This document shows positions 25,610 through 34,581 of a stretch of 64,000 nucleotides of DNA, piece after piece. The stretch comes from JAGOFO01 sp964522105 (lineage in GTDB: Bacteria; Myxococcota_A; UBA9042; DTJE01). How positions within the stretch are numbered: position 1 is the stretch's first letter; each line of letters begins with the position of its first letter. Made by a program: the position numbers and the translations under genes. The notes below the pieces were generated by a model. The model saw only the letters and a list, made by a program, of their open reading frames with translations, searched no databases and was not told the origin of the DNA. The stretch covers positions 73,802 to 137,801 of the forward strand of contig CAZFVA010000005.1 of NCBI GenBank assembly GCA_964522105.1, written 5' to 3'.

Positions 25610-27679
25610 ATGAAGACTGTGTGGACAAACACTGCCTGTACTTCCCTTTTTATTTCAATATTACTTTGTCATTCAATTGCGCTGTCGGCACCGGCTCGTC
25701 TTGATGTCCCCAAACCACCTGCGGCGATTCAGCAACAGGCCGGGATTCTGCTTGGCAGCCTTGTAAACGGCAGGTTGTCAACTGTTGACATCGCCCTTTC
25801 CCGCCTGGTCGAGATGCGTAAAGAGGCACAGATAGTAAATCTGACGCCTGTGGCCGCAGCTTTTATCGGATATTTCGAACAGGGGACCCGTGACGCTACC
25901 GTCGGCGAGCGGCAGGCTCTGGCCGAAGCCGCCATTGAACTGGCCCCGGACTATCCGTATCTGTACTTCAATCTTGCCCGGGTCAGACTTTCGCAGGGGC
26001 TCGAGGGAATTGGTCCTGCCATTGGTTCGCTTATTGACGGCCTCAAGAAGGTTCCAGTTTTCCCCAGAACTGAATCTATCCTGGTCGCAAATGTGTCGTT
26101 TTATCTGATTGGCGTTCTGCTGGTGCTGTACATCATCACTGGATTTGCCATGCTTTTCAGGTATCTGCCGCTGATAAGGCACGACATCGGGGATATGTTT
26201 CCATCGGCCGCAACTGCCGCCTTCTCGGCATCAGAAGTTCGGAAAACGAAGAGCGTCCTGTTCATCCTGGGTAACAAGGCGTCAGCCGTCTTTTTGAACG
26301 TGCTGATACTGATTATTGCCCTTGCTCCGCTGGTCCTTGGATTCGGCCTTCTGTTGACCGCTGCCTTGTGGCTTGCCCTTGCCTTCCCTTACTGTCGGAA
26401 AGCTGAAAAGGCTCTGGCAATTGCGGTCACATTAATTGTCTGTATTTTGCCGGTAGTCGGGGCCGTTACAGGGATCCCGGAACACATTCAGGATTCAAGC
26501 GGAACTTTGCGCTGGTCATGTATGCGCGAGTACTGCCCCGAGTCATCACAGTCGGCCCTTGAAACGTTGATTCACGCTTCAGATCAAGAAGAACCGGGTG
26601 ATGAAGCGACCAGGGCTGTGACTATAGTGGCGGTCGCGACCGGAAGGCTTCAGTATGCCGGAAAGGACGAAGCCGCCATCGCTAACGTCAGGATTCTTCT
26701 AAGTGGTCAGCCCGACCTGATGAATTCATCGGCAGGTCTTACGCTGCTTGGGAACGCACTGGTCATGGAGGCTGTTGCGTCGTGCCCTGACGGGCATCCT
26801 GACCGGGCCCGGATAAAAGAAGCGTCGAAGGTCTTTACGAAAGCCGTCGAGCTTAGAACAGGCAACGAGGCAGCCTTACGGGGCCTTGCTGTTGCAATGG
26901 GTCTGACCGGACGGCGCGACGACATGGAACTGGCGCTTCAAAAGGTTCTGGAGATCACGAAAGAAAGCGATCTGGACTTCATGGCCCGGGTCAGGACGTC
27001 TACCGCAGCCACCGATTCGTGCGACCGATTCACAGAAATTGCCGGCGAACTTCGCCCCCCGGAGCCGTCTTCCAACCGCACAATTTATTACAGCGGCGAG
27101 AAGCTTACTGACCTTATTCAGGATGTGTCAGCTGTCATTCCCTACAGCAGTGTGCTTCTTTCAAAAATGTCGATGACAGCGCTTCCATACGCGCTTGGTG
27201 TGACTCTGTTCGCTGGAATTGTGCTGGCCTTCCTGCTGCCGTTTTCCAGACGGGCATATCGCTGTCCCAGGTGCAGACACGTGTCGTGTCCTTCTTGTAA
27301 CAGGCGGGCGTCAGATTTTGATTACTGCCCGGTCTGTATGTTTGATCAGGTTAAGCCGGCATTCCTGGATCCAAGGGATGTCATGGTGCTTCGAACCGAT
27401 CAGGTGCAGGGTCTGGTAAGTCGAATCGGGGTGCCTCTGCTGTCGTTCATTATTCCCGGATCTGGTCAGCTTCTTGACGGCAAGCCGTTTCGGGGCACGT
27501 TGATGCTGCTTTTGCTGGGTATTGGACTTGAAGTCGTGTTGTATCCTGTTCCCCCGGTAGTTGATTCGTTTGCCTATATTCAACCGTCAGCGGGCGGGTT
27601 GCCGATTGCCCCGCCAATTCTGCTTGCCACAGCCTATCTGTGGTCGGTGCTTGACGTAATTATCTCAAGGCGAAGATGA
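25610..27679 (+). CDS. Multi-pass membrane protein with TPR-like and zinc-ribbon segments
   Basis: A protein of 689 residues. It starts with a signal-like segment (about 8-27). A TPR-like helical region follows (ALAEAAIELAPDYPYLYFNLAR, split over about 100-130). Membrane helices lie near 160-185, 225-262 and 268-290. A second soluble helical region spans about 300-520, then a further helix near 525-545. A zinc ribbon of CPRC, CPSC and CPVC pairs (about 553-577) precedes two C-terminal hydrophobic segments around PGSGQLLDGKPFRGTLML. No clear ribosome site precedes the ATG at 25610. Its stop overlaps the next start as ATGA at 27676-27679, showing coupling to the DUF4388-like gene. Function not recognised; a membrane-organising role is a guess. 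Confidence 0.7.
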   Translation: MKTVWTNTACTSLFISILLCHSIALSAPARLDVPKPPAAIQQQAGILLGSLVNGRLSTVDIALSRLVEMRKEAQIVNLTPVAAAFIGYFEQGTRDATVGERQALAEAAIELAPDYPYLYFNLARVRLSQGLEGIGPAIGSLIDGLKKVPVFPRTESILVANVSFYLIGVLLVLYIITGFAMLFRYLPLIRHDIGDMFPSAATAAFSASEVRKTKSVLFILGNKASAVFLNVLILIIALAPLVLGFGLLLTAALWLALAFPYCRKAEKALAIAVTLIVCILPVVGAVTGIPEHIQDSSGTLRWSCMREYCPESSQSALETLIHASDQEEPGDEATRAVTIVAVATGRLQYAGKDEAAIANVRILLSGQPDLMNSSAGLTLLGNALVMEAVASCPDGHPDRARIKEASKVFTKAVELRTGNEAALRGLAVAMGLTGRRDDMELALQKVLEITKESDLDFMARVRTSTAATDSCDRFTEIAGELRPPEPSSNRTIYYSGEKLTDLIQDVSAVIPYSSVLLSKMSMTALPYALGVTLFAGIVLAFLLPFSRRAYRCPRCRHVSCPSCNRRASDFDYCPVCMFDQVKPAFLDPRDVMVLRTDQVQGLVSRIGVPLLSFIIPGSGQLLDGKPFRGTLMLLLLGIGLEVVLYPVPPVVDSFAYIQPSAGGLPIAPPILLATAYLWSVLDVIISRRR

Positions 27680-29067
27680 ACAAGGTTGATTCTAACGGCA
27701 TGGGGCCTCTGGACGGCATCGAGCTTGAACCGATTTCCGGTCCGGGCGGGGCCCAGGCTGATGTGACCACAGATCCCGATGTAACCGGAATTAATCTGGA
27801 TGAGTTTTTCGGGGATCTGGAACCGCAGCAGAACGCCGGGTATCGCGTTGGACTGGCTGGCGCAGGGTCTGATTCGTGGACTCCGGGTGCCGCTGCGATT
27901 CGCGAAGGAATAGCCCTTGCCCCCGGTGGCATCCAGACGTCAGCGCCGCGTCAGAAGAAACACCCGCCACTGTTTGCCGCGCTTGCCGTCGTCTATAAGA
28001 AAAATCTGAGTGGAACGCTGAGCGTCAGTTACGGGGCAGAAAATATTCTGGCCGCCGTTATCGAAAACGGGCGCGTGATGAACTGTGCGCACCCGGACCT
28101 TACCCCGTCCGCGATATCTTCTTTGCTGGTTGAAATGGGATTGATCAGTGAAAAACAGATGTTGCGTGCGCAAAAGCGTGCTGCCGCGCGTGATCGTACG
28201 ATTGAAGACGAGATTGTTGCTTCCCGCAGGATATCCCGCGCGACGTTCGAGAATCTGCGCGAGACTCAGTGTAACGAGACTATTTTAAGTTTAATAATGG
28301 ACAGGAACGTAAAAGTTTCGCTTGTCCAGCATACACGGTCGGGCATCAGAAAGAACTGCAGTCTGCCCCTTCCCTACCTGATTAAAGAGGCGCAGCGGCG
28401 CGCCCGTGAATTGCCTGACATACTTAGTCGCGTTCCTGACAATGACGCAATCTATATAAGGTCGGCACACCTTGATCCGACCATTACAGATGTACGATGG
28501 GAAGACCTCGAGATGTCGGCAGGTGAAAGGCAGACATACTTCTTTGTTAATGGGCGTCGAACTGTCAAGGAACTGGCGAGCGTTACAAGTCAAAGCCTTT
28601 TTAACGTTACAAGGTCACTGGCTTCCCTTGTTGAAAATGGTTTTGTTGTTCAGGCAGTCACGCGCACACACACGCCGTCGGCGTTTTCGTCATTCCTGCG
28701 ATCAACTACACCGCGCGCCTTCGCGATGCTGGTCGTTCTGGCGTCTATAAGTCTGGCGTATCTGGTGGTCAAGCCGCAGGACATCTTTCACCATGAAAAA
28801 GAGTCGTCAGCCGAGTCTCACGTCGGTTGGACAAATCTGCTTTCGCGTGCGTCATCTTCAAGGGTTGCAGGCGCGGCCTTTGTCTATCTGCTGACCCGCA
28901 ACGAGATGCCCGATTCGCCTGAGCGGCTTGTCGATGAGGGTCTTATTCTTCCAACTGATATGAAGGCCGCCGCCATGATTAACTGGGGGCCGACTTTGCC
29001 TCTTGATGAACAACCGGTGGAAAGTCCGACTTCGCCGGATGAGGAGGCGCCCGATGACGCGCAATAA
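27676..29067 (+). CDS. DUF4388-like domain protein with one TM helix
   Basis: A protein of 463 residues. The N-terminal 90 residues are low-complexity. A DUF4388/PATAN-like domain follows (about 95-215): SGTLSVSYGAENILAAVIE, GRVMNCAHPD, LLVEMGLISEKQMLRAQK. Such domains occur in deltaproteobacterial signalling and regulatory proteins. A second region (about 215-325) includes a winged-helix-like segment, RTVKELASVTSQSLFNVTRS. A transmembrane helix (FAMLVVLASISLAYLVV) lies near 346-362, with an Asp/Glu/Pro-rich end. It begins inside the stop of the upstream membrane protein and its last 14 bases overlap phoH, so the genes form one unit. Exact function unknown. Confidence 0.7.
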   Translation: MNKVDSNGMGPLDGIELEPISGPGGAQADVTTDPDVTGINLDEFFGDLEPQQNAGYRVGLAGAGSDSWTPGAAAIREGIALAPGGIQTSAPRQKKHPPLFAALAVVYKKNLSGTLSVSYGAENILAAVIENGRVMNCAHPDLTPSAISSLLVEMGLISEKQMLRAQKRAAARDRTIEDEIVASRRISRATFENLRETQCNETILSLIMDRNVKVSLVQHTRSGIRKNCSLPLPYLIKEAQRRARELPDILSRVPDNDAIYIRSAHLDPTITDVRWEDLEMSAGERQTYFFVNGRRTVKELASVTSQSLFNVTRSLASLVENGFVVQAVTRTHTPSAFSSFLRSTTPRAFAMLVVLASISLAYLVVKPQDIFHHEKESSAESHVGWTNLLSRASSSRVAGAAFVYLLTRNEMPDSPERLVDEGLILPTDMKAAAMINWGPTLPLDEQPVESPTSPDEEAPDDAQ

Positions 29068-30049
29068 GCAGGCAATTCAGGTTGATCTCAGTTTTGACGA
29101 TGTGAACGCATTCATGCTGCTGTGCGGTCAGGGCGACGAGAATCTGCGGCGCGCCGAGACCTTGCTTGATGTGGTTGTCAGGATTCGTGGAAACCAGGTC
29201 AGTCTGTACGGGGACGAGGATCAGGTCATCGTCGCGCGCAATCTGCTGGAGCAGTTATATCTGCTGTGTCGCGGTGGCTGGGACGTTTCGCCAATCGACA
29301 TTGACCGGGCCGCATCAGTCCTCGGGGCCGACCCGGGGGCTGACCTTGCTGATATTTTTGCGTCAGGCGTTTCAATCGGCGGAATTACGTCACCGGTCAG
29401 GGCAAAGACCCCGGCCCAGAAGGCGTACATCAAGGCCATGAAGGACCACGACCTGGTGTTGTCGGTAGGTCCGGCTGGAACCGGAAAGACGTATCTGGCG
29501 ATGGCGACGGCGCTCGGTTGCCTGCAGGCTAAGAAGGTCCGTTCAATCGTTCTGACCAGGCCGGCAGTCGAGGCAGGCGAAAGGCTCGGTTTTCTGCCTG
29601 GCGACCTTGCCGAAAAGGTTAATCCGTACCTGCGCCCGCTGTACGACGCCATGTACGACATCATGGATATTGAACGTGGCAACCGCCTGATTGAAAAGGG
29701 CGTCATCGAGATCGCCCCGCTTGCCTTCATGCGTGGCCGTACCCTTTCGAACTCGTTCATTATTCTGGACGAGGCGCAGAACTGCACAATCGATCAGATG
29801 AAGATGTTCCTTACAAGGATTGGATGTTCGTCCAGGGCGGTCGTCACCGGCGACCTGACCCAGACTGATCTTCCTGGCGCAACCATTTCAGGCCTTGAAC
29901 ACGCAGTTAAAGTACTGGAAGGTATTCCCGGAATCGCTGTCAGCAGGTTCACCGAAGCCGACGTCATGCGGCACCCGCTCGTCAAAAGGATCATCCGTGC
30001 GTGGGACGGTAACAAGGGGGCCCAGCCAGATGCCGGTTCAGATATATAA
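29054..30049 (+). CDS. phoH: PhoH-family ATPase
   Basis: Cytoplasmic P-loop ATPase of 331 residues. An N-terminal KH-like part (about 1-75) is followed by the PhoH core with Walker A GPAGTGKT at 139-146 and Walker B SFIILDEAQNC. TRPAVEAGERLGFLPGD and the arginine-containing SSRAVVTGDLTQTDLPG also fit the family. PhoH proteins are linked to RNA metabolism and are usually found next to ybeY, as here. The ATG at 29054 follows GAGGAGG and overlaps the preceding gene by 14 bases. Its last 20 bases overlap ybeY. The closely related RhaL/PhoH2 types have a PIN domain, which is absent. Confidence 0.93.
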   Translation: MTRNKQAIQVDLSFDDVNAFMLLCGQGDENLRRAETLLDVVVRIRGNQVSLYGDEDQVIVARNLLEQLYLLCRGGWDVSPIDIDRAASVLGADPGADLADIFASGVSIGGITSPVRAKTPAQKAYIKAMKDHDLVLSVGPAGTGKTYLAMATALGCLQAKKVRSIVLTRPAVEAGERLGFLPGDLAEKVNPYLRPLYDAMYDIMDIERGNRLIEKGVIEIAPLAFMRGRTLSNSFIILDEAQNCTIDQMKMFLTRIGCSSRAVVTGDLTQTDLPGATISGLEHAVKVLEGIPGIAVSRFTEADVMRHPLVKRIIRAWDGNKGAQPDAGSDI

Positions 30050-30361
30050 CTCACAAAGAAAAGTTGCAGTTGAACGTGGCCGATGGGATGTCGCATTCGA
30101 NNNNNNNNNNNNNNNNNNNNNNNNNNNNNNNNNNNNNNNNNNNNNNNNNNNNNNNNNNNNNNNNNNNNNNNNNNNNNNNNNNNNNNNNNNNNNNNNNNNN
30201 CGGTAAGCCCCGATCAGGCGCTTTACGCCGAGGTCGTGTTCCTGTTCATCCATTCCCTGCTTCATCTGCTTGGCTATGACCACGAAACCAGCGAAGCTGA
30301 CGCTGCGGCAATGCGGTCTGAAGAACAAAGAATTCTGAATAAAATCGGTATGAAAGCCTGA
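30030..30361 (+). CDS. ybeY: Endoribonuclease YbeY, interrupted by an assembly gap
   Basis: Zinc-dependent endoribonuclease in 16S rRNA maturation and ribosome quality control. The N-terminus from ATG 30030 (MPVQIYNSQRKVAVER) and the C-terminus with the zinc motif HSLLHLLGYDHE (H-x3-H-x5-H) are both visible, separated by 100 N. The two halves lie in different frames across the N run. As N runs of 100 are placeholders, this is no proof of a frameshift: a true gap length leaving remainder 2 on division by 3 restores one frame. The visible 70-odd residues against about 150 usual suggest that more than 200 bases are missing. It overlaps phoH by 20 bases, and its stop directly abuts the rny stop. 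Confidence 0.88.
30101..30200. other. Assembly gap (100 N) within ybeY
   Basis: Exactly 100 undetermined bases, the usual placeholder for a scaffold gap of unknown length. It removes the middle of ybeY. Confidence 0.95.
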
Positions 30362-31918
30362 CTACTTGGCGTATTCGACGGCGCGGGTTTCGCGGATGAC
30401 GCAGACCTTGATCTGGCCTGGGTATGAAAGCTGCTCTTCAATCTTCTTCGCGATGTCCCTTGCAAGCACTGTCGCGCCGTCATCATCAATGCGTTCGTTT
30501 TCGACGATGATGCGGACTTCACGGCCTGCCTGAATCGCGTATGACCTGTTAACACCGGCGAATGAATTGGAGATTTCTTCCAGGTCATTCAAGCGCTTCA
30601 GGTAGTTTTCAAGACTTTCACGTCTGGCGCCGGGCCTTGCACCGGAAATCGCATCTGCTGCGGCCACAATATGGGCCAGCAGGGTCAGCGGCTTTTCTTC
30701 GGTGTGGTGGGACGCTATTGCGTGCACGACTTCAGCGTTTTCACCAAACTTTCTGGCAAAATTGGCGCCTACAAGTGCGTGCGGCCCTTCGACTTCGTGG
30801 TCGATCGCTTTGCCCAGGTCATGTAACAGCCCGGCCCTTCTGGCCTGCTTGACCGGAACACCCATTTCGGCCGCCATAAGGCCGGCAAGTCCGCCGACTT
30901 CCAGCGAATGCTGCAGAACGTTCTGTCCGTAACTGGTGCGGTACTTCATGCGCCCGATAAGTTTGATCAGTTCGGGATGCATCGTGCCGAGCGCCAACTG
31001 GAACAGCGCGTCTTCGCCGGTTTCCTTGATGTTCTGTTCGACTTCGCGAGCCGTCTTTTCGACGATTTCTTCGATGCGCGCGGGATGAATGCGACCGTCC
31101 GAAACAAGCTTTTCCAGTGACAGTCTGGCAATTTCCCTGCGAACCGGGTTAAAGCCCGAAACAATAACGGTATCCGGCGAGTCATCAATGATTACATCAA
31201 TACCTGTGGCCGATTCAAATGCACGGATATTGCGACCTTCGCGACCAATAATGCGGCCTTTCATCTCCTCACTCGGGAGCTGTACGACCGACACGGTACG
31301 TTCATTTGCAAACTCGGCTGCGTAGCGCATCATGGCCACGCCGATAATTTTCTTTGCCCGTTTTTCGGCCTCTTCCTTGGCTTCTTCTTCAATCTGCTTA
31401 ATCTGCCTGGCCGATGTCATCTTGACGTCTTCCAGCAACTTTTCATTAAGAATCTTACGAGCTTCTTCCTGGGTAAGACCGGCAACGGTTTCCAGTGCGC
31501 CGCGCGCCTCGGTAGTTAATTTTTCCTGTTCTGCGATCTTTGTCTTCAATTCCTGTTCGCGCAGGGATGTGCTCTTCTCACGCGACGAAATTTCGGTTTC
31601 CCTTGCGACCAGTGAATCCATCTTGCGATCAACGATCTCTTCACGCTTATCCAGGCGTTCTTCCTTGCGATCAGCGTCACTTTTGGTTTTGAGGAGATCC
31701 TTTTCCAATGTCTTAAAGCGATTTTCAGAGTTTTTGAACTGGTTCTCGGCCAGGGCCAGTTTTGCTTCGAAGTTTCTTGCAGCTTCCTTAATCTCGGCTT
31801 CACTGTTTCTTTTTTCTTTCTCGATCTTGGTTTTGATTGCCGTTCTTGCCGCTAAAAAGGCGCCTGCAGCACCCCCGGCAAGTCCGACGAGCAGCCCGAT
31901 TACAAGCTCTACGCCCAC
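30362..31918 (-). CDS. rny: Ribonuclease Y
   Basis: Membrane-anchored endoribonuclease that starts mRNA decay. It has 518 residues: an N-terminal anchor (VELVIGLLVGLAGGAAGAF), a long coiled coil (about 25-200, KEKRNSEAEIKEAARNFEAK), a KH domain (SEEMKGRIIGREGRNIRAFE) and an HD domain (QHSLEVGGLAGLMAAEMG, AGLLHDLGKAIDHE, AIASHHTEEKP). The GTG at 31918 is chosen because GGAGG lies 6 bases upstream and the membrane anchor follows at once. It sits downstream of zapA and the probable 6S RNA on the same strand. The stop codon touches that of ybeY on the other strand, leaving no room for a terminator. Confidence 0.95.
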   Translation of the reverse strand: MGVELVIGLLVGLAGGAAGAFLAARTAIKTKIEKEKRNSEAEIKEAARNFEAKLALAENQFKNSENRFKTLEKDLLKTKSDADRKEERLDKREEIVDRKMDSLVARETEISSREKSTSLREQELKTKIAEQEKLTTEARGALETVAGLTQEEARKILNEKLLEDVKMTSARQIKQIEEEAKEEAEKRAKKIIGVAMMRYAAEFANERTVSVVQLPSEEMKGRIIGREGRNIRAFESATGIDVIIDDSPDTVIVSGFNPVRREIARLSLEKLVSDGRIHPARIEEIVEKTAREVEQNIKETGEDALFQLALGTMHPELIKLIGRMKYRTSYGQNVLQHSLEVGGLAGLMAAEMGVPVKQARRAGLLHDLGKAIDHEVEGPHALVGANFARKFGENAEVVHAIASHHTEEKPLTLLAHIVAAADAISGARPGARRESLENYLKRLNDLEEISNSFAGVNRSYAIQAGREVRIIVENERIDDDGATVLARDIAKKIEEQLSYPGQIKVCVIRETRAVEYAK

Positions 31919-32007
31919 GTCACACCTCCATGCGGTCACATCCGGAATGGCCCGGACGCAACCCGCCGCAAAAAGCGGCTATCAGTAATTAACTCCGGGC
32001 TGTTTTT

Positions 32008-32168
32008 CGTGGGCCTGGATATCAGCCAGACCCCGGAGGGATGAGCGGGCTAAATCAGCTTTCGTATAACAAAACATCGACACCCGCGACGGTTAACCGT
32101 TCAAGTGCCGAATTTTAAAACGTTTCCCCACCGCCTGCGCCCCCGGCCATTCCAGAAAGCGCCCACGG
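32008..32168 (-). ncRNA. ssrS: Probable 6S RNA
   Basis: Between zapA and rny the minus strand can fold into a 161-base rod. A closing stem CGTGGGC/GCCCACG (32161-32167 with 32008-32014) stacks on CTGGA/TCCAG (32151-32155 with 32015-32019). Next comes a seven-pair stem CCGGGGG/CCTCCGG (32140-32146 with 32033-32039, one G-U). A large central bubble follows, and an apical hairpin with CGGCAC/GTGTCG (32105-32110 with 32078-32083) is capped by the palindrome ACGGTTAACCGT at 32089-32100. A closing stem, central bubble and terminal stem are the 6S design, and zapA is a classic 6S neighbour. 6S RNA binds sigma70 polymerase in stationary phase. Pairing was done by hand; end points are approximate. Confidence 0.6.
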
Positions 32169-32199
32169 AATACGATTGCCAGACCCGAAATCTATATGC

Positions 32200-32532
32200 T
32201 CATCCCTCGCCCGGAGGGTTGTCCCCAGAAGAACTACCTGCCACTGACGACTGCCGGGTTCCTTCCAGCATATCCAGAAGCAGGTTTGATTTCGTACGGA
32301 TTTTTTCCTTCAAATCCGTAAGATTTCGCCTTTCCTCGACCAGTTCTTCTGCCAGGTCAAGAACCGCCAGCAAGGCCACTTTATGAGGCGATAAAGCCCC
32401 GGCTGCGCTGGCGATTCCGTCAATGCGGGAGTTGGCGAACTGGACAATTTTGTTCAGCGATTCTTCATCCTGACTGGATTTAAGAACAAAATGCTGACCA
32501 TGCAGGGTTATATCTACTACCCTTTTGTCCAC
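32200..32532 (-). CDS. zapA: Cell division protein ZapA
   Basis: Small FtsZ-ring-associated protein of 110 residues. The N-terminal globular part fits ZapA (KRVVDITLHGQHFVLKSSQD; LNKIVQFANSRID) and is followed by a coiled coil (LLAVLDLAEELVEERRNL). ZapA cross-links FtsZ filaments. The GTG at 32532 is chosen because GGGGAG lies 6 bases upstream; a TTG at 32538 would touch that site. A candidate promoter lies at 32560-32587. The probable 6S RNA starts about 30 bases after its stop, the common zapA-ssrS order. Confidence 0.85.
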   Translation of the reverse strand: MDKRVVDITLHGQHFVLKSSQDEESLNKIVQFANSRIDGIASAAGALSPHKVALLAVLDLAEELVEERRNLTDLKEKIRTKSNLLLDMLEGTRQSSVAGSSSGDNPPGEG

Positions 32533-32559
32533 GTCCAACTCCCCATTGCACCGATTAAA

Positions 32560-32587
32560 AGTGTAGTTGATCCGCGTCGGTTGTCAA
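32560..32587 (-). promoter_or_regulatory. Sigma70-like promoter of zapA and the probable 6S RNA
   Basis: Read on the minus strand: TTGACA (32587-32582), a 16-base spacer and TACACT (32565-32560). Transcription would start roughly 20 bases before the zapA GTG. Predicted by eye. Confidence 0.45.
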
Positions 32588-32632
32588 ACTTAACCACGCT
32601 TGATGGCAGTGTTTACTGTGCATTTGAGGCTG

Positions 32633-34249
32633 TCAGGATGGATTAATCATGCCCCGGATGGTTTCGGTCAGTGTCGAATCCGTCAGAAGCTGTCTGGTTG
32701 TGACCGGGCAACGCCACGACCAGTTCAGCGGGCCGACCGTTCCAGGCAGGTTAATCCGATGGTCTGACGGGGGCCCGGGAAGCAGTCCGAACGGGTACAG
32801 AACGTCCTGAATGGCAAGCACCACAAACGATGAGCCATTGTCGCAGAACCATTCAATCAGGCGCATTCCAGCATCGCGATCCATGTATGACGGCGCCGTG
32901 CCGGTACAGCCCATCATCTGCCACAGCTCGGCGCGTTCGGCCTCACCTGCGCCGGCCCACCAGTCGGCAACGATATCGCAGTCATGAGTAGACAAGGTCG
33001 CAACCGATATCGGGTCGTAATCAAGCGGTCGGATAAAGCGGGAATCGGTCTTCCAGTATTTCTCCCACCGCTGAACCTTCAGTCCGCAGATTCCCATGTC
33101 CCGTAACGTCGTTCTGCATATATCCGGAATCGTTCCCAGATCCTCGGCCAGTGGAAGCATGTCTGTGGCGTCCAGCATGACCGACAGGATGGTCCGGCCG
33201 TGTTCACCCCACAAAGATTCGTCCGCCGGGTCAAACCAGCCGTTTCGGCCGTTCCGATCGTTGATGCCTATCGTCCAGATTCTGAAGAAACCTACGACAT
33301 GGTCAATCCTGTAAAGGTCGAAGTATTTTGCAGATATCAGCAACCGACTGCGCCACCAGGAATAGTCATCGTCGCGGATTACGGCCCATCTGTAAGTCGG
33401 AAATCCCCAGTGCTGACCGTCTTCAGAATACATGTCAGGCGGCGCACCGGCGGCAAATTCAAGATGGAACATGTCGGGCCGCGCCCAGACGTCGGCACTG
33501 TCGCGGGCAACCAGAATCGGGATGTCACCTTCAAGTAGAACGCCTTTCTGCCGGGCGTATTCGTGGGCCGCAGAAAACTGCGAATCAAGCAGCCACTGAC
33601 AGAAGACGTGGAACATAAATTCGTCAGTGTTTTCAAGAGATTCAATTATCTCGTGCGGTGGACCGGCGTGGACAGCGCTCCAGTTTTCCCAGCAGCGGAA
33701 ATCTTCACGTTCCCGAATAACCTTGAACGCTGCATACGCCCGTACCCACTTGTTACTTTGAATGAATGCCCGGAGTTCCACATGAAGACTGTCGGACCTG
33801 ACGCGCACAAATCCGTCCCGCAGCAGTGATTCCCGCGCCCTGCGGACAGCCGGATTATCAATACGCACGGTGTCGAAAGTCCTGGCGACCCGGGCCACCG
33901 ATTCAATAAACGCCGCGTCATGTTCAAGGCCCGGAATCCGGTCAAGTGCAGCGTACGCCGGGTCAAGCGCGAAGGCCGACAGAGCAGCGTATGGCACCCC
34001 GTCATAACCTGCATCATTGACCGGAAGCAGTTGAAGCAACCCGGCCCCGATTTCGCTGCAGAAATCTATCATTTCATACAGATCCGCCACGTCGCCCATG
34101 CCGCAACTTCTGGCTGACCTGATGGATGAAAGCGGAATGCAGATCCCGACGGTTCGAAGTTTGCCGCCTTTGAATCCACGAAAGGCGGCCTTCCAGTGGC
34201 GCGATGCTGCGCACCCGTCAATGAAATCCGGCATCAAGACATCAGACAT
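32633..34249 (-). CDS. malQ: 4-alpha-glucanotransferase (GH77)
   Basis: Amylomaltase that transfers alpha-1,4-glucan segments in maltodextrin and glycogen metabolism, 538 residues, cytoplasmic. Family motifs include GICIPLSSIRSARSCGMGD (sugar-binding start), VPYAALSAFALDPAYAALD, the nucleophile region YRIDHVVGFFRIW, the acid/base region LAEDLGTIPD and the second aspartate in TLSTHDCDIVADWW. The ATG at 34249 is preceded by GGGGACAG. No glycogen synthase, branching enzyme or phosphorylase is nearby. It sits between zapA and the DUF3467 gene on the same strand. Confidence 0.93.
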   Translation of the reverse strand: MSDVLMPDFIDGCAASRHWKAAFRGFKGGKLRTVGICIPLSSIRSARSCGMGDVADLYEMIDFCSEIGAGLLQLLPVNDAGYDGVPYAALSAFALDPAYAALDRIPGLEHDAAFIESVARVARTFDTVRIDNPAVRRARESLLRDGFVRVRSDSLHVELRAFIQSNKWVRAYAAFKVIREREDFRCWENWSAVHAGPPHEIIESLENTDEFMFHVFCQWLLDSQFSAAHEYARQKGVLLEGDIPILVARDSADVWARPDMFHLEFAAGAPPDMYSEDGQHWGFPTYRWAVIRDDDYSWWRSRLLISAKYFDLYRIDHVVGFFRIWTIGINDRNGRNGWFDPADESLWGEHGRTILSVMLDATDMLPLAEDLGTIPDICRTTLRDMGICGLKVQRWEKYWKTDSRFIRPLDYDPISVATLSTHDCDIVADWWAGAGEAERAELWQMMGCTGTAPSYMDRDAGMRLIEWFCDNGSSFVVLAIQDVLYPFGLLPGPPSDHRINLPGTVGPLNWSWRCPVTTRQLLTDSTLTETIRGMINPS

Positions 34250-34276
34250 ATCGGCTGTCCCCGGGTAGTCCCATGA

Positions 34277-34564
34277 TTAGTTCAAGTCAAGGTCAGGCTG
34301 AGGTTCCCCGGCCGCGTGTTCGGCAATCGGGCCGTACTGGTTCTCGTACTTGGCTACGTTGTCCTGCAGCGCTCTGATGATGCGTTTCAGGTGCCCGGGG
34401 CTTGTGATAACCCTGGCGTTCACGACGCCCTGCTGCGGAAAAATGTAGATGAAGTCCATCACGAACTCTTCACGGGTGTGACTGACCATCATGTTATTGG
34501 CGTAGGCGCCCCCGGCCACGTCATCCTTGATCTTGATCGGGACTGATTTCTTTGGCGCAGGCAT
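34277..34564 (-). CDS. DUF3467 family protein
   Basis: A protein of 95 residues matching DUF3467: YANNMMVSHTREEFVMDFI, then FPQQGVVNARVITSPGHLKR and an amphipathic helix IIRALQDNVAKYENQYG. Function of the family is unknown. The ATG at 34564 follows AGGGGGAACC with good spacing; longer frames overlap the hslU end. It lies 17 bases after hslU and 27 bases before malQ, so may be the last gene of the xerC-hslV-hslU unit. Confidence 0.82.
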   Translation of the reverse strand: MPAPKKSVPIKIKDDVAGGAYANNMMVSHTREEFVMDFIYIFPQQGVVNARVITSPGHLKRIIRALQDNVAKYENQYGPIAEHAAGEPQPDLDLN

Positions 34565-34581
34565 CGGTTCCCCCTGGTTGT

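Noticed and set aside
30030..30361. ybeY as a pseudogene by frameshift
   Set aside because: The frame change falls exactly across a 100-N placeholder of unknown length, so it is no evidence of a broken gene.
31965..31979. Hairpin GCCGC-AAAAA-GCGGC as a terminator
   Set aside because: No T run follows on either strand, so it does not look like an intrinsic terminator; it may be a minor structure in the rny leader.
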